A stretch of 64,000 nucleotides of DNA, from assembly GCA_902774335.1 (NCBI GenBank), contig CACYHW010000003.1, forward strand, positions 62,001-126,000, read 5' to 3'. A program made the translations under genes and the position numbers. Below are positions 53,441 through 62,800 of this stretch, piece after piece (positions within the stretch are counted from its first letter, which is position 1; each line of letters begins with the position of its first letter). Below the pieces are notes generated by a model, which saw only the letters and a list, made by a program, of their open reading frames with translations, did not search any database and had not been told where the DNA came from. This stretch comes from an uncultured Bacteroidales bacterium (GTDB lineage Bacteria; Bacteroidota; Bacteroidia; Bacteroidales; Bacteroidaceae).

Positions 53441-53983
53441 TTATTCGTTATCTGAATCCATCAGGCTGCTCAGTGCATCCCAACGCGGATCGGTTGCTCC
53501 GGTATCTCCTTCGGGACTACCCTCCTCACCATCCTCGGCGGTATGCTCGTCGAGCTTCTCCATCATGCCCTTGTTGCACTTGCCCGGAGCGTGAACATGC
53601 TTAATGGGAATGGCCAGAGCTATGAACTCATAGATGTACCATGCCACGTTCACGATACCCTTGTCCTCGGGTACAACAACTATATCACCGTCATCGGCAA
53701 AGTCAGGTCCAAGTTTTACCTTGAGTTCGCCTGTGTTCTCGATATCGAGTGACATGTCGTCCAAGCAACGGTCACAAGTAACTATAACCGAGCCTGCTAC
53801 CGAAAATGCCAGATGGTATACACCGGATGCCTTGGTTACCTTCAGGTCAACATTAACCTTGCCGCGCTGCACCTCTTCGCCCTCCACAATGCTGAAGAAC
53901 TCCTGGTCAACGGTCCAACTGTAGGTTGAATTGGCTTCGGTAAGGCCCTTGAGGTCAACGTTATATTTATCCAGTCTTCCCAT
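53441..53983 (-). CDS. yceD: DUF177 / YceD family protein
   Basis: A 180-residue protein paired with rpmF in most bacteria and implicated in 23S rRNA accumulation. The Cys pair VTCDRCLDDM (about 85-94) and the later DPRWDALSSL near the C-terminus are typical. An in-frame GTG at 54004 lies inside the -7 box, so the ATG at 53983 (MGRLDKYNVDLKGL) is the start. The C-terminal part is acidic. Confidence 0.9.
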   Translation of the reverse strand: MGRLDKYNVDLKGLTEANSTYSWTVDQEFFSIVEGEEVQRGKVNVDLKVTKASGVYHLAFSVAGSVIVTCDRCLDDMSLDIENTGELKVKLGPDFADDGDIVVVPEDKGIVNVAWYIYEFIALAIPIKHVHAPGKCNKGMMEKLDEHTAEDGEEGSPEGDTGATDPRWDALSSLMDSDNE

Positions 53984-54003
53984 CAAACAATTTTTTCGGG
54001 GCA

Positions 54004-54011
54004 CAAAGATA
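54004..54011 (-). promoter_or_regulatory. -7 element for yceD-rpmF
   Basis: Minus-strand TATCTTTG (54011-54004), 21 bases before the yceD ATG. Confidence 0.55.
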
Positions 54012-54077
54012 AGACATTATTTTCGCAAAGTGAAATGATTAAGAATTTTTTTGGTATGAGAGCCATCCAGCGGATTC

Positions 54078-54320
54078 TCACTGCTACGCAGTTCGAAGTA
54101 TTTTGGGCTTTTTGGGCCTTTGGCCTCAAAAGCCTCGGGATGGAGGCTTATCTGCGTATTTGATACACGACCTTTTTTTAGTTTGGGGCGGCGACGCCCC
54201 AAACCCGTTCCATTCCATTTCATTCCATTCCACTCTGCCGGCCTTCCAGGCCGGGTAAAACAAAACCCTGACGGGCTTCGCTGTCAGGGTTTTGTTTTAC
54301 TGGGTGCAACTGGCAACCTT
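54078..54320. repeat. Structured dispersed element A, copy 2
   Basis: This aligns with 33447-33689 almost end to end. It keeps ACTGC-tac-GCAGT (54080-54092), GGCC-ttt-GGCC (54115-54125), the 10-bp GTTTGGGGCG stem with GCGA loop, CCGGCCT-tcc-AGGCCGG, and the long stem now GTAAAACA...TGTTTTAC (54255-54300). The fourth hairpin of copy 1 is replaced by an unfolded ATTCC-rich run. It lies between yceD and the histidine kinase gene. Confidence 0.9.
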
Positions 54321-54322
54321 TA

Positions 54323-54418
54323 TATACCTTGAGGAAATAGGATGTAAACCTTTGTATACCTTGAGGGAATAGGATGGAACCCTATTTATACCTTGAGGGA
54401 ATAGGATGGATACCTTTC
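54323..54418. repeat. 32-bp tandem repeat, three units
   Basis: Units start at 54323, 54355 and 54387, each beginning TATACCTTGAGG(g/a)AATAGG. The array runs from the end of element A2 to three bases before the histidine kinase stop codon. There are no unique spacers, so it is not CRISPR. Confidence 0.9.
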
Positions 54419-54421
54419 CTT

Positions 54422-55573
54422 TTATTTGGGTAACTCTATTCTGAAAGTGGTTCCCTTGCCTAGTTCGGAGTGGGCGACGTAGATTTTGCCTTTGTGGTAC
54501 TCGGTTACTATTCTTTTGGCTAGGGAGAGGCCTAGACCCCATCCTCTTTCTTTGGTGGTGTAGCCGGGATCGAATACGCTTCGCCAGGAGTTCTTGGCTA
54601 TTCCTTTTCCGGTATCGGTTACGTCTATTATTACACTGTTCTTCTCCTCGAGGAGCTTTATGGTCAGCTTGCCTTTGCCGCTCATGGCATCGACAGCATT
54701 CTTGCAGATATTCTCAATGACCCAACCGAATAGCGAGGCGTTGACACGCGCATTGACCGGAGGATTGGGGAAGTCGCGAACGAACTTGACCGTAGCGGGA
54801 GAGCGGTGCTCCACGTAATCTATCACGCCGTCCAGCACGCCAACCATATCGGCCTGAACGGGCTCCGGCAGTGAACCTATCTTGGAGAATCGCTCGGCCA
54901 CCATCTGCAGGCGGTTCACATCCTTCTCCATCTCGGATATCAGCTCGTCGTCATACTTGTCCTTCAGGAGTTCGGTCCAGGCCATGAGTGACGATATGGG
55001 TGTTCCCAACTGATGGGCTGTCTCCTTGGAGAGTCCCACCCACACGCGGTTCTGCTCGGTCTTCTTGAAGCTGAGCAGCGCGAATATTGCTATCAGCACA
55101 AAGAGCATGACCACGCCCAGCTGAATGTAGGGATAGACGGTCAGGCGGTTCAGGAGCAGCGACTCGTCAAAACACACCTCATTATAATGGACGGTATCGG
55201 TATCGTCAAAGTAGATCTTGATTGAGTTGCCCAGACTGCGCATACGCTCCACATAATTGCTCAGGTACTGCAGCGTATCGCCCTTGCGGATCTCGATGTT
55301 CAGGAAACTGCGGATCCCGTTGTTCTCATCCACCACGATAACGGGGATGGTCTGGTTGCCGGACATCACGGAGAGCACCAGACTCAGGTCGGTATTCTCG
55401 TCGGCATCGCTCAGCGACTGGTATGCCTGTGCAAAGAGCTCCATCTTGGAGTGCTCCTCACGCGACAGGTCCTTGACCAGCGACTGTGACACGAACAGCG
55501 AAATGAATGCTATTATTATGGCTACGACTATAAGGACGGTCCTTATGCGTTTGAATTCCCTGAATTTCCTCAT
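54422..55573 (-). CDS. Membrane sensor histidine kinase
   Basis: This 383-residue kinase has two transmembrane segments (about 11-32 and 148-168) enclosing a periplasmic sensor of about 115 residues. The phospho-accepting His187 is in SKETAHQLGTPIS. The ATPase domain shows the N box NICKNAVDAM, G1 DTGKGIA and G2 GWGLGLSLAK. No HAMP or PAS domain is visible. No response regulator gene lies beside it, so it is an orphan in this window. Confidence 0.92.
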   Translation of the reverse strand: MRKFREFKRIRTVLIVVAIIIAFISLFVSQSLVKDLSREEHSKMELFAQAYQSLSDADENTDLSLVLSVMSGNQTIPVIVVDENNGIRSFLNIEIRKGDTLQYLSNYVERMRSLGNSIKIYFDDTDTVHYNEVCFDESLLLNRLTVYPYIQLGVVMLFVLIAIFALLSFKKTEQNRVWVGLSKETAHQLGTPISSLMAWTELLKDKYDDELISEMEKDVNRLQMVAERFSKIGSLPEPVQADMVGVLDGVIDYVEHRSPATVKFVRDFPNPPVNARVNASLFGWVIENICKNAVDAMSGKGKLTIKLLEEKNSVIIDVTDTGKGIAKNSWRSVFDPGYTTKERGWGLGLSLAKRIVTEYHKGKIYVAHSELGKGTTFRIELPK

Positions 55574-55645
55574 TGAAAAACGCCGCCTGTTTTTGAGGCG
55601 ACATAGAATAAACGGATTATCGGCCGGCTTATTGTACCGGAGCCA

Positions 55646-56440
55646 TTAAAGACCGAACAGACGTTTGGCGTTGGCCGATGTAAACGCGGCAACCTGCTCC
55701 ACATCCACTCCGTAGACACCGGCCATGACCTGGGCCGTATTGACTATGTACGAAGGCTCGTTCCTCTTGCCCCTGAAAGGCACAGGCGACAGATATGGAC
55801 AGTCTGTTTCGAGCACCACCCTGTCCGTGGGGATGAGCGGCAGTACCGACGGCAGTGTGGATTTCTTATAGGTGAGCACGCCTCCTATGCCGAACATGAA
55901 CCCCTTGAACTCCATAAGGGCCGCTGCCTCCGACTCTGTACCGGAAAAACAGTGGAATATGCCCCTGAGCCCCCTGTCTCTGTAGCAGGAGAGCACATCG
56001 TAAAGCTGGGTAAAGGAGTCGCGCGAGTGTATCACCAAGGGCAGGTCATACTCAAGAGCCCACTCTATCTGTATCCGGAACGACTCTATCTGATCGTCCA
56101 GGCGGCTCTTGTCCCAATAGAGATCCAGACCAGTCTCACCTATTCCTATATAACGGTGAGCGCCGCCGGGAGCACGGTCGCTGTCCAAGAGGGATTTGAG
56201 TCCGTCCAGCTGACTGTGGAAATCGTCGGCAAGATCCTCGGGATGGAGTCCAATCATGGGACGGCACATACCGGGCCATGTGTTGCACACGTCCAGAAGT
56301 GCAGGTAATGTCTGCGGATTGATATTAGGCAGGAGCAGATACTCCAGCCCCGCACCGGCAGCCCTCTCCATGACCTGGGGCAGATCCTCGCGGAACGCCT
56401 CGTCATAGACATGGCAGTGGGTGTCAATCAGCTTTCTCAC
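55646..56440 (-). CDS. tatD: TatD family metal-dependent deoxyribonuclease
   Basis: A 264-residue TIM-barrel hydrolase with DTHCHVYD at residues 6-13, IGETGLD near 98-104, and HCFSG and ETDCPYLSP further on, the metal-binding motifs of TatD. Family members degrade DNA 3' ends. The start is GTG at 56440, within the 3' end of the upstream gene (17-base overlap). Confidence 0.94.
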   Translation of the reverse strand: MRKLIDTHCHVYDEAFREDLPQVMERAAGAGLEYLLLPNINPQTLPALLDVCNTWPGMCRPMIGLHPEDLADDFHSQLDGLKSLLDSDRAPGGAHRYIGIGETGLDLYWDKSRLDDQIESFRIQIEWALEYDLPLVIHSRDSFTQLYDVLSCYRDRGLRGIFHCFSGTESEAAALMEFKGFMFGIGGVLTYKKSTLPSVLPLIPTDRVVLETDCPYLSPVPFRGKRNEPSYIVNTAQVMAGVYGVDVEQVAAFTSANAKRLFGL

Positions 56441-57125
56441 TGGTGCGGTAGTAGTATATCAGGCCGTATTCGCGGCAGACCTTGAGCTTCTTCTCGCCCG
56501 AAAGGTCCTGGAAGTAGTTCTCGATGGAGTTCCAGACATCCAGTATCACCTCGTCTATCTGAGGACGCATGAGTGAAACCACGAGCAGAGCCTCGTCGGT
56601 GAGCTGACGCAGCTCGCACTGCTTGTCATAAAGCTCCTTGAACAGGTCATAATGGACCGCCACCTTGGCGATGGTGGGGTTGTATATGGGAATGCCGCCC
56701 TTGCTGGTCCTCATCTTCTCACCGTTGATGGTGTTCTCGCAGCAGCGGATCACGGCTATATCGCTCGACATGTCGGGTATCTCGCCCGAGTTTTCGGGTA
56801 TGGCGTAGAACTTACGGTCGGCCACCTTCATCTCACCGCGCTTGACGCAGAGGTTGAACACGGTAAGGAAATGTGACACGTACATCTTGGCGTTCTTGAG
56901 TCGTGTCTGATAGGGTTCCGATTTGGAGTAGCTCACCTGAGCCTCCAGTGATTTGACATACCTGTCGACAGCCTCCTTGAACTGTTGGAGTTTCTTGTCG
57001 GCCTTGGAAAAAAGCTCCGGCGACATAACAGGCGCATAATACTCATTGTTGCGCATCTTGGCGATGGCAGTCTCCAGAGAACGTATTCTGGCTTTGTCGG
57101 TGTTGGGTAATCTTCTGTAAGGCAT
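56424..57125 (-). CDS. Conserved protein of unknown function
   Basis: A 233-residue, soluble, mostly helical protein with no signal peptide. It has basic N-terminal repeats of Lys/Arg-rich helices (LKNAKMYVSHFLTVFNLCVK about 76-95) and a middle segment GGIPIYNPTIAKVAVHYD. It ends by overlapping tatD. I do not recognise a domain; its position between polyprenyl synthase and tatD gives no functional clue. Confidence 0.78.
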   Translation of the reverse strand: MPYRRLPNTDKARIRSLETAIAKMRNNEYYAPVMSPELFSKADKKLQQFKEAVDRYVKSLEAQVSYSKSEPYQTRLKNAKMYVSHFLTVFNLCVKRGEMKVADRKFYAIPENSGEIPDMSSDIAVIRCCENTINGEKMRTSKGGIPIYNPTIAKVAVHYDLFKELYDKQCELRQLTDEALLVVSLMRPQIDEVILDVWNSIENYFQDLSGEKKLKVCREYGLIYYYRTSEKAD

Positions 57126-57128
57126 TTG

Positions 57129-58103
57129 TCAAAGGACTCTATTCATTAAACTTCGGGCATATTCCTTAAGCAGCTGCTTGCGGGACTCGGGAAGGCTCAC
57201 TTTATCAAGCTCACCCAAACCCTCCTCAAACAGCGAACGGATAAGATTCTCAGAAAGACGGCGCACTCCCACGGCATCGTAGACGGCACGCACGGCCGCA
57301 ATCTTGGCATCGGGATCATCACCGTCGTACGCAGCCCAGCGGTCCAGTTCCTCACGCTGTGCGGGGTTGGCCAGCAGGTACGCATTTATATAAAGGTATG
57401 TCTTCTTGTTGCACAGTATGTCTCCGCCTATCTTCTTGCCGAACACCAGCGGATCGCCGTAAACGTCCAGCAGGTCATCCTGCAGCTGGAACGCAAGGCC
57501 TATCTTCTCGCCGAAGTCATACAGACGACGTGCATCCTCATCGGTGGCACCGCCTATCACGGCACCCATCTGAACGCATGCAGCCAGCAGGACCGATGTC
57601 TTGAGGCGTATCATCTCCAGATACTCGGCCTCGGTGACATCGTCACGGGTCTCAAACTCCATGTCGTACTGCTGTCCCTCCATGATTCCGGTAAAGGTCT
57701 CATTGGCTATGTCCAGCACCTTCTTTATGTCCGATGCGGGCCTGAGTGAGAGATAACGGTATGCAAGCACCAGCATCCCGTCGCCCGACAGGACAGCTGT
57801 ATTGTCATTCCATTTCTTGTGTACGGTGGGTTTTCCGCGACGCATGTCGGCACGGTCCATAAGGTCGTCGTGCAGAAGCGTGAAATTGTGGAAGATCTCC
57901 ATACCGGCAGCGGTACTGAAGACATTCTCTATATCGTCGGCATACATATTGTACGCCATAATAAGCAGTGTGGGGCGGATTCTCTTGCCGCCAAGCGAAA
58001 GGACATACCTTACCGGAGCATACAGATTGTCCGGCTTTCGTGAGTAATCCAAGGACTGGAGATAACTCTCAAAACACTCCTGTATTTGTTGCGAAGTTTT
58101 CAT
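57129..58103 (-). CDS. Polyprenyl (geranylgeranyl/farnesyl-type) diphosphate synthase
   Basis: A 324-residue all-helical trans-prenyltransferase that condenses IPP with allylic diphosphates. The first Asp-rich motif is LLHDDLMD (about residues 78-85) and the second is QLQDDLLD (about 206-213). GGKRIRP binds IPP. The ATG at 58103 (MKTSQQIQECF) was chosen over an upstream in-frame start at 58154 because the latter lies in the region of the tonB terminator. Chain length cannot be read with certainty. Confidence 0.93.
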   Translation of the reverse strand: MKTSQQIQECFESYLQSLDYSRKPDNLYAPVRYVLSLGGKRIRPTLLIMAYNMYADDIENVFSTAAGMEIFHNFTLLHDDLMDRADMRRGKPTVHKKWNDNTAVLSGDGMLVLAYRYLSLRPASDIKKVLDIANETFTGIMEGQQYDMEFETRDDVTEAEYLEMIRLKTSVLLAACVQMGAVIGGATDEDARRLYDFGEKIGLAFQLQDDLLDVYGDPLVFGKKIGGDILCNKKTYLYINAYLLANPAQREELDRWAAYDGDDPDAKIAAVRAVYDAVGVRRLSENLIRSLFEEGLGELDKVSLPESRKQLLKEYARSLMNRVL

Positions 58104-58152
58104 CAACCGCAAAATAACAAGTTGTTTTTGAAATCCGCAACAAAACGAATAC

Positions 58153-58185
58153 AAAAAAACGAAGAGGCCGGAAACGGCCTCTTCG
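58153..58185 (-). terminator. Terminator of tonB
   Basis: A perfect 11-bp stem CGAAGAGGCCG / CGGCCTCTTCG with a four-base loop is followed on the minus strand by seven T residues. Confidence 0.85.
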
Positions 58186-58206
58186 CAATATGGTTCTAAT
58201 CCAAGA

Positions 58207-58893
58207 TCAGTTCAGACGGAAGTTTACAGGTACGGTGTACTTTACACGTACTGCCTTACCACGCTGCTTACCCGGCTTCCAAGGCGGCATGTTTGAGATA
58301 ACTCGAACGGCCTCCTTATCAAGTGAGGGGTTAACGCTCTTTACAACCTCCGGATCTACAATGGCACCGTCCTTGTTAACAACGAACGATACGATTACAC
58401 GACCCTGGATATTGTTCTCACGGCAGATAGCCGGATACTTGATGTTCTTTCTGAGATACTCCAGAAGAGCTGCGGTACCACCGGGGAACTCAGGCATATC
58501 CTCAACGACCATGAACGGAGCTTCCTCCTCGGGCTCGGGCTCAACCTCAACAACGTCATACTCGGTAAGGTCAACCCACTCTGACTGGTCCTCGGTAGAT
58601 GCCATGATATCCTCCTCGATATCAGCGTCATCTTCAACAATTTCGATAATCTCGGCCTTGGTTACGGCTGCTGGAGGGGGCGGAACGGTCTTCTTTTCAG
58701 GAAGTGTGATAGGAACCATCTCCTCATTCAGAGAGACGTCTCTTGCCATGAAGAGCTCGGAATTGTCTTCCACCTCTCTCTGAGTCCACTCGAGCGCCAC
58801 GAACATTACGGCAAGTGCCATAACGAATCCGATCAGGAGCGATGTTGATTTGCCCTTCTCGAGATCGGCTCTTTCAGACTTTTTGATTTCCAT
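58207..58893 (-). CDS. tonB: Energy transducer TonB
   Basis: A 228-residue protein that transmits proton-motive force to outer membrane receptors. It has one N-terminal transmembrane helix (about 17-36), then a Pro/Glu-rich periplasmic stretch (LPEKKTVPPPPAAV, VEVEPEPEEEAPF), then a TonB C-terminal domain (about 135-228, GRVIVSFVVNKDGAIVDPEV, PPWKPGKQRGKAVRVKY). The ATG at 58893 gives MEIKKSERADLEKG, typical for Bacteroidetes TonB; a longer frame would add nine residues. No exbB/exbD nearby. Confidence 0.92.
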   Translation of the reverse strand: MEIKKSERADLEKGKSTSLLIGFVMALAVMFVALEWTQREVEDNSELFMARDVSLNEEMVPITLPEKKTVPPPPAAVTKAEIIEIVEDDADIEEDIMASTEDQSEWVDLTEYDVVEVEPEPEEEAPFMVVEDMPEFPGGTAALLEYLRKNIKYPAICRENNIQGRVIVSFVVNKDGAIVDPEVVKSVNPSLDKEAVRVISNMPPWKPGKQRGKAVRVKYTVPVNFRLN

Positions 58894-58934
58894 AATTATG
58901 TTAGTTTTGTTTTTTGACACTTTTTATCACCGGG

Positions 58935-58942
58935 CAAAAATA
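58935..58942 (-). promoter_or_regulatory. -7 element for tonB
   Basis: Minus-strand TATTTTTG (58942-58935), 42 bases before the tonB ATG. Confidence 0.5.
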
Positions 58943-59170
58943 CTAATCTTTTTTCATCTCCGATAACAAAAGGCCGTTTTTGTGTATTTTTAATACTTAA
59001 AGACACCCCTGTCTTTTCCTCTTCTCTGCCTTGTAAACGTAACCGTTCCGGCAATACGTCCCCGTTCACGAAAAAATTTTTTGCTCCCCGGCATTTTTTG
59101 TGCGGGCCCCCATGTACGGATTGTCCATAAAAAACGTTATTACCAGAGGGTATGTTCCACGCGTTTTTTG

Positions 59171-59178
59171 TACATTTG
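59171..59178 (+). promoter_or_regulatory. -7 element immediately before porQ
   Basis: TACATTTG leaves six bases before the ATG at 59185, predicting an almost leaderless mRNA. Confidence 0.55.
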
Positions 59179-59184
59179 TTCCCA

Positions 59185-60171
59185 ATGAAGAGAATCCTGT
59201 CGACAATAGCATCAGTCCTGTTTCTGATTAGCTCAAACAACCTCCGGGCACAGAGTCTTGAGAGCTCTTTCGAGTTTCTCAAACTACCCGTATCGGCCCA
59301 TAACTCTTCACTTGGAGGACGCACGGTATCCGTCTTTGACGCCGATCCCACGCTCTTCATATCAAACCCCGCCCTGCTATCGGCAAACAGCACAAGACTG
59401 GTAGGACTCAACGCCATGACCTGGTTCTCAGGGACCACCATTGCGGGAGCCCAGTACTGCAACATGTTCGACGAGCGCTCCCGTTTTGCCTTCAACGCCA
59501 GGTATGTGAACTACGGCCGCATGAAGGAGACCGCTGCCGACGGAACTGTGACCGGTTCATTTTCGGCCAAGGACATAGCTGTGGGTGCCACATGGGCATA
59601 CATGCTCACCGACCGTCTGAGCGGAGGCGTGACAGGCAACATCGTAACTTCCCGATACGGCTCAATGTCATCGGTAGCAATAGGAGTTGACCTTGGACTG
59701 CTCTACATAATCCCCGACAACGGAGTCACCATAGGATTGGCTGCCACCAACCTGGGCGGACAGATCAAGGCCTTTGAGAACACCTTCCAGAAGATGCCGT
59801 TCGACCTCTGCGCCGGAGTAACCTGGAAACCGGCCCACGCGCCCCTCAGGTTCACCCTGTCAATGGACAACCTGACCCGCTGGGACAAGTCCGATTTCTA
59901 TTTTGCCGAGGATCAGGAGAGCGGATTCGGCGAGATACTCAAAAGACACATATCCCTGGGAGCCGATGTCAACCTGACGGAGCGCTTCTACATAGCCCTG
60001 GGATGCAACCTGCGTAACCGCGAGGAGCTGGCAGCCAAGGGCAGCAAGGGTTTTACCGGATTCACCGTCGGAACAGGACTCAGGATAGGCAAGGTCATGT
60101 TTGACCTCTCCTACGGCAAGTACCAGGTTTCGGAATCATCATTAATCTGCAATTTCGCATTCAACATATGA
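59185..60171 (+). CDS. porQ: Type IX secretion system protein PorQ
   Basis: A 328-residue outer membrane beta-barrel with a signal peptide (1-23, NNLRAQ). It has the PorQ opening [19 protein letters not shown] and [14 protein letters not shown], then alternating strands to ICNFAFNI. PorQ belongs to the PorV-related barrel group of the T9SS surface attachment complex. An in-frame start at 59152 lies in the promoter and is excluded. The stop overlaps the cmk start, the arrangement porQ-cmk seen in many Bacteroidetes. Confidence 0.9.
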   Translation: MKRILSTIASVLFLISSNNLRAQSLESSFEFLKLPVSAHNSSLGGRTVSVFDADPTLFISNPALLSANSTRLVGLNAMTWFSGTTIAGAQYCNMFDERSRFAFNARYVNYGRMKETAADGTVTGSFSAKDIAVGATWAYMLTDRLSGGVTGNIVTSRYGSMSSVAIGVDLGLLYIIPDNGVTIGLAATNLGGQIKAFENTFQKMPFDLCAGVTWKPAHAPLRFTLSMDNLTRWDKSDFYFAEDQESGFGEILKRHISLGADVNLTERFYIALGCNLRNREELAAKGSKGFTGFTVGTGLRIGKVMFDLSYGKYQVSESSLICNFAFNI

Positions 60172-60857
60172 AGAAGATCATAATAGCTATGGACGGCCAT
60201 TCGTCGTGCGGCAAGAGCACCATGGCCAAGGCATTGGCAAAAAAGATAGGCTATACCTACATCGACACCGGCGCCATGTACCGCGCTGTCACACTTTATG
60301 CGCTGCGCCGCGGTTTCATCAACGGTGACACCATCGACCAGGAGTCACTGCGTCGTGAGCTGCCCGGAATAGAGATATCGTTCGGACATGACGCCGACGG
60401 AATGCAGTACACCATCCTGAACGGAGAGAACGTGGAGCGCCAGATTCGCGGCATGGAGGTATCGGGCAAGGTAAGTCCCATATCGGCCATCCCGTTTGTA
60501 CGCGAGGAGATGGTAAGGCAGCAGAGGATCATGGGAAGCAAGGGCGCCGTCATCATGGACGGACGCGACATTGGAACCACAGTGTTCCCCAACGCCGAGC
60601 TCAAGATATTCGTAACGGCAAGCGATGAGATACGCGCCCGCCGCCGCTTTGACGAGCTCAACATGAAGGGAGAGAATCCCGTGTACGAGGAGGTTCTCAA
60701 GAACGTCCGCGAACGTGACTACATAGATTCACACAGGGCCGTTTCGCCCCTGAGACAGGCCGACGATGCCATCGTGCTGGACAACAGCGACATGACACTC
60801 GAGCAGCAGGACGAATGGCTTATGGAACAGTACCGCAAAGCAGCACAGCAGTCATGA
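60168..60857 (+). CDS. cmk: Cytidylate kinase
   Basis: A 229-residue enzyme converting CMP/dCMP to the diphosphates. P-loop-like [18 protein letters not shown] at residues 5-22, [19 protein letters not shown] following, [12 protein letters not shown] near 126 and the C-terminal READDA-like [18 protein letters not shown] overlap with porQ at the front and with ispH at the end. Confidence 0.97.
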   Translation: MKKIIIAMDGHSSCGKSTMAKALAKKIGYTYIDTGAMYRAVTLYALRRGFINGDTIDQESLRRELPGIEISFGHDADGMQYTILNGENVERQIRGMEVSGKVSPISAIPFVREEMVRQQRIMGSKGAVIMDGRDIGTTVFPNAELKIFVTASDEIRARRRFDELNMKGENPVYEEVLKNVRERDYIDSHRAVSPLRQADDAIVLDNSDMTLEQQDEWLMEQYRKAAQQS

Positions 60858-61756
60858 CGGTTGAGATAGACAACGATTCGGGATTCTGCTTCGGTGTGCT
60901 TTCGGCCATAGGTAAGGCTGAGGAGGAACTGCGTCAGGGCGACGAATTGTTCTGTCTGGGCGACATTGTGCATAACGGAATAGAGTGCGAGCGGCTGCAG
61001 GGTCTGGGACTTAAGACCATCAACCACGAGCAGTTCGGTTCGCTGCACGGCGCCAAGGTGCTTCTGCGCGCCCACGGCGAGCCCCCATCCACATATCAGA
61101 CCGCCCAAAAGAATGGCATAACACTGATTGACGCCACATGTCCTGTGGTGCTCAAGCTGCAGCAGCGCATACACCGTCAGTATCAGGAGTTGGACCCGTC
61201 CACCGGCCAGATAGTCATATTCGGCCAAAAGGGACATGCCGAGGTGCTGGGTCTGGTGGGACAGACCGACGGTACGGCCACGGTCATTGAATCGGCCGAT
61301 GAGATGGACCGTATTGATTTTAATAAGGACATATTCCTATACTCTCAGACCACCAAATCGGCCTCCAGCTACAACCAGCTGATAAGCAAGATTCAGGAGC
61401 GCGTCAGGGAGGGACATAAGTTCATCCACAACAACACCGTATGCGGACAGGTGTCACACCGCCGCGAGAATATACGTGAGTTTGCCAGCCGCCACGACGT
61501 GATACTGTTCGTGTCGGGACGCAAGAGCTCCAACGGCAAGGTGCTGTTCAACGAGTGCCAGAACGTCAACCCCAAGTCCTACATGATAGAGGGAAAGGAC
61601 GACATCGTGCCGGACATGCTGCGTGGGGCACGCTCGGTGGGGATATGCGGGGCGACATCCACTCCCAAGTGGCTTATGGAGGAGTGTCGGGACTATATCC
61701 TGGAATTGAGAATTGAGAATTTTTGGAGCAGTGAGAGTAGAGTCAAGCTCGCTTGA
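60854..61756 (+). CDS. ispH: 4-hydroxy-3-methylbut-2-enyl diphosphate reductase
   Basis: A 300-residue iron-sulphur enzyme, last step of the MEP pathway, yielding IPP and DMAPP. The three cluster cysteines are in GFCFGV, DATCP and NNTVCGQ; the substrate His-Gly is in RAHGEPP. The ATG at 60854 overlaps the cmk stop. The last 16 or so residues ([15 protein letters not shown]) are encoded by an AATTGAG repeat and a hairpin, not by normal ispH sequence, so the protein has an acquired tail. Confidence 0.95.
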   Translation: MTVEIDNDSGFCFGVLSAIGKAEEELRQGDELFCLGDIVHNGIECERLQGLGLKTINHEQFGSLHGAKVLLRAHGEPPSTYQTAQKNGITLIDATCPVVLKLQQRIHRQYQELDPSTGQIVIFGQKGHAEVLGLVGQTDGTATVIESADEMDRIDFNKDIFLYSQTTKSASSYNQLISKIQERVREGHKFIHNNTVCGQVSHRRENIREFASRHDVILFVSGRKSSNGKVLFNECQNVNPKSYMIEGKDDIVPDMLRGARSVGICGATSTPKWLMEECRDYILELRIENFWSSESRVKLA

Positions 61757-61763
61757 ACTCTAC
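61703..61763. repeat. AATTGAG array plus hairpin overlapping the ispH 3' end
   Basis: AATTGAGAATTGAGAATT (61703-61720) is followed by the imperfect hairpin GTAGAGTCAAG-ctcg-CTTGAACTCTAC (61737-61763), which contains the ispH stop codon. A second hairpin ATGAAAC-gaa-GTTTCAT (about 61781-61797) and AATTGAAAATTGAAA follow in the gap. Confidence 0.7.
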
Positions 61764-61839
61764 CGAGTCGCGACAAAAATCATGAAACGAAGTTTCATAA
61801 TTGAAAATTGAAATACTAATTACATCCAACTAAACTGAA

Positions 61840-62793
61840 ATGAGTTTGAAATGCAATGAGATCGGCAAGACCGGAATGAAAGTGGCCAGACTGGCCTTTG
61901 GTGCGTCATCCTTGGGCGGAGTTTTCCACGACATCAACGAGAAAGAGGCCATCAACGCCGTATTCACGGCAGTTGACAACGGTCTGAACTTTATCGACGT
62001 ATCCCCCTATTACGGACATTACAAGGCTGAGACCGTGTTGGGCAAGGCACTCAAGGATATCCCGCGTGACAAATACTACCTGTCAACAAAGGTGGGCCGA
62101 TACGGAAAAGACGGCGTGAACACATGGGACTACAGTGCCAAGCGCGCCACAGAGAGCGTTTATGAGAGCATGGAACGCCTCAATATAGATCATATAGATC
62201 TTATCAACGTACATGACATAGAGTTTCAGGCAGCACTGCCCGGCGGACTCCAGAAGGTGGTCGACGAAACCCTCCCTGCCCTGGTTGAACTCCGCGAAAA
62301 GGGAATCGTGAGCCATGTGGGCATAACCGACCTGCAGCTTGAGAACCTGAAGTGGGTGGTTGACCACTCACCTGCCGGAACGGTTGAGAGCATACTCAAC
62401 TTCTGCCACTTCTGCCTGAACGACGACAAGCTCAACGACTATCTGGGTTACTTTGAGCAGAAGGGAATAGGCGTCATCAACGCCTCACCGCTGGCCATGG
62501 GCCTGCTCTCCGAACGCGGTGTCCCCGACTGGCATCCCGCACCCAAACCTCTGGTCCAGGCATGCGCCAAGGCTGCACAGCACTGCAAGTCACGCGGGAC
62601 CTCAATCGAGAAACTGGCCGTTCAGTACTCCTACAGCAACCCGCGCATAGCCACCACCCTGTTCAGCTCGGCCAACCCCAAGAACGTGCTGCGTAACATC
62701 GAGGCCGTTCAGGAGCCGCTTGACTGGGATCTGGTATTCGAGGTACGTGAAATCATAGGCGACCAGCAGAGGGTTACCTGGTGCAACTCATGA
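61840..62793 (+). CDS. Aldo/keto reductase, probable sugar (L-fucose/L-galactose type) dehydrogenase
   Basis: A 317-residue TIM-barrel oxidoreductase with the AKR tetrad Asp53, Tyr58, Lys84 and His125 (FIDVSPYYG, STKVGRYG, NVHDIEF). It resembles the L-galactose dehydrogenase branch. Together with the lactonase-type amidohydrolase and the FucP-like symporter directly downstream, it probably oxidises L-fucose or a similar sugar to its lactone. The specific sugar is an inference from context. Confidence 0.88.
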   Translation: MSLKCNEIGKTGMKVARLAFGASSLGGVFHDINEKEAINAVFTAVDNGLNFIDVSPYYGHYKAETVLGKALKDIPRDKYYLSTKVGRYGKDGVNTWDYSAKRATESVYESMERLNIDHIDLINVHDIEFQAALPGGLQKVVDETLPALVELREKGIVSHVGITDLQLENLKWVVDHSPAGTVESILNFCHFCLNDDKLNDYLGYFEQKGIGVINASPLAMGLLSERGVPDWHPAPKPLVQACAKAAQHCKSRGTSIEKLAVQYSYSNPRIATTLFSSANPKNVLRNIEAVQEPLDWDLVFEVREIIGDQQRVTWCNS

Positions 62794-62800
62794 TCAGGCA

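Noticed and set aside
53984-54004. GTG start of yceD at 54004
   Set aside because: It overlaps the -7 box; the ATG at 53983 fits both promoter spacing and family length.
54323-54418. Possible CRISPR array (32-bp repeats)
   Set aside because: The units are directly adjacent with no unique spacers and there are no cas genes; it is a tandem repeat.
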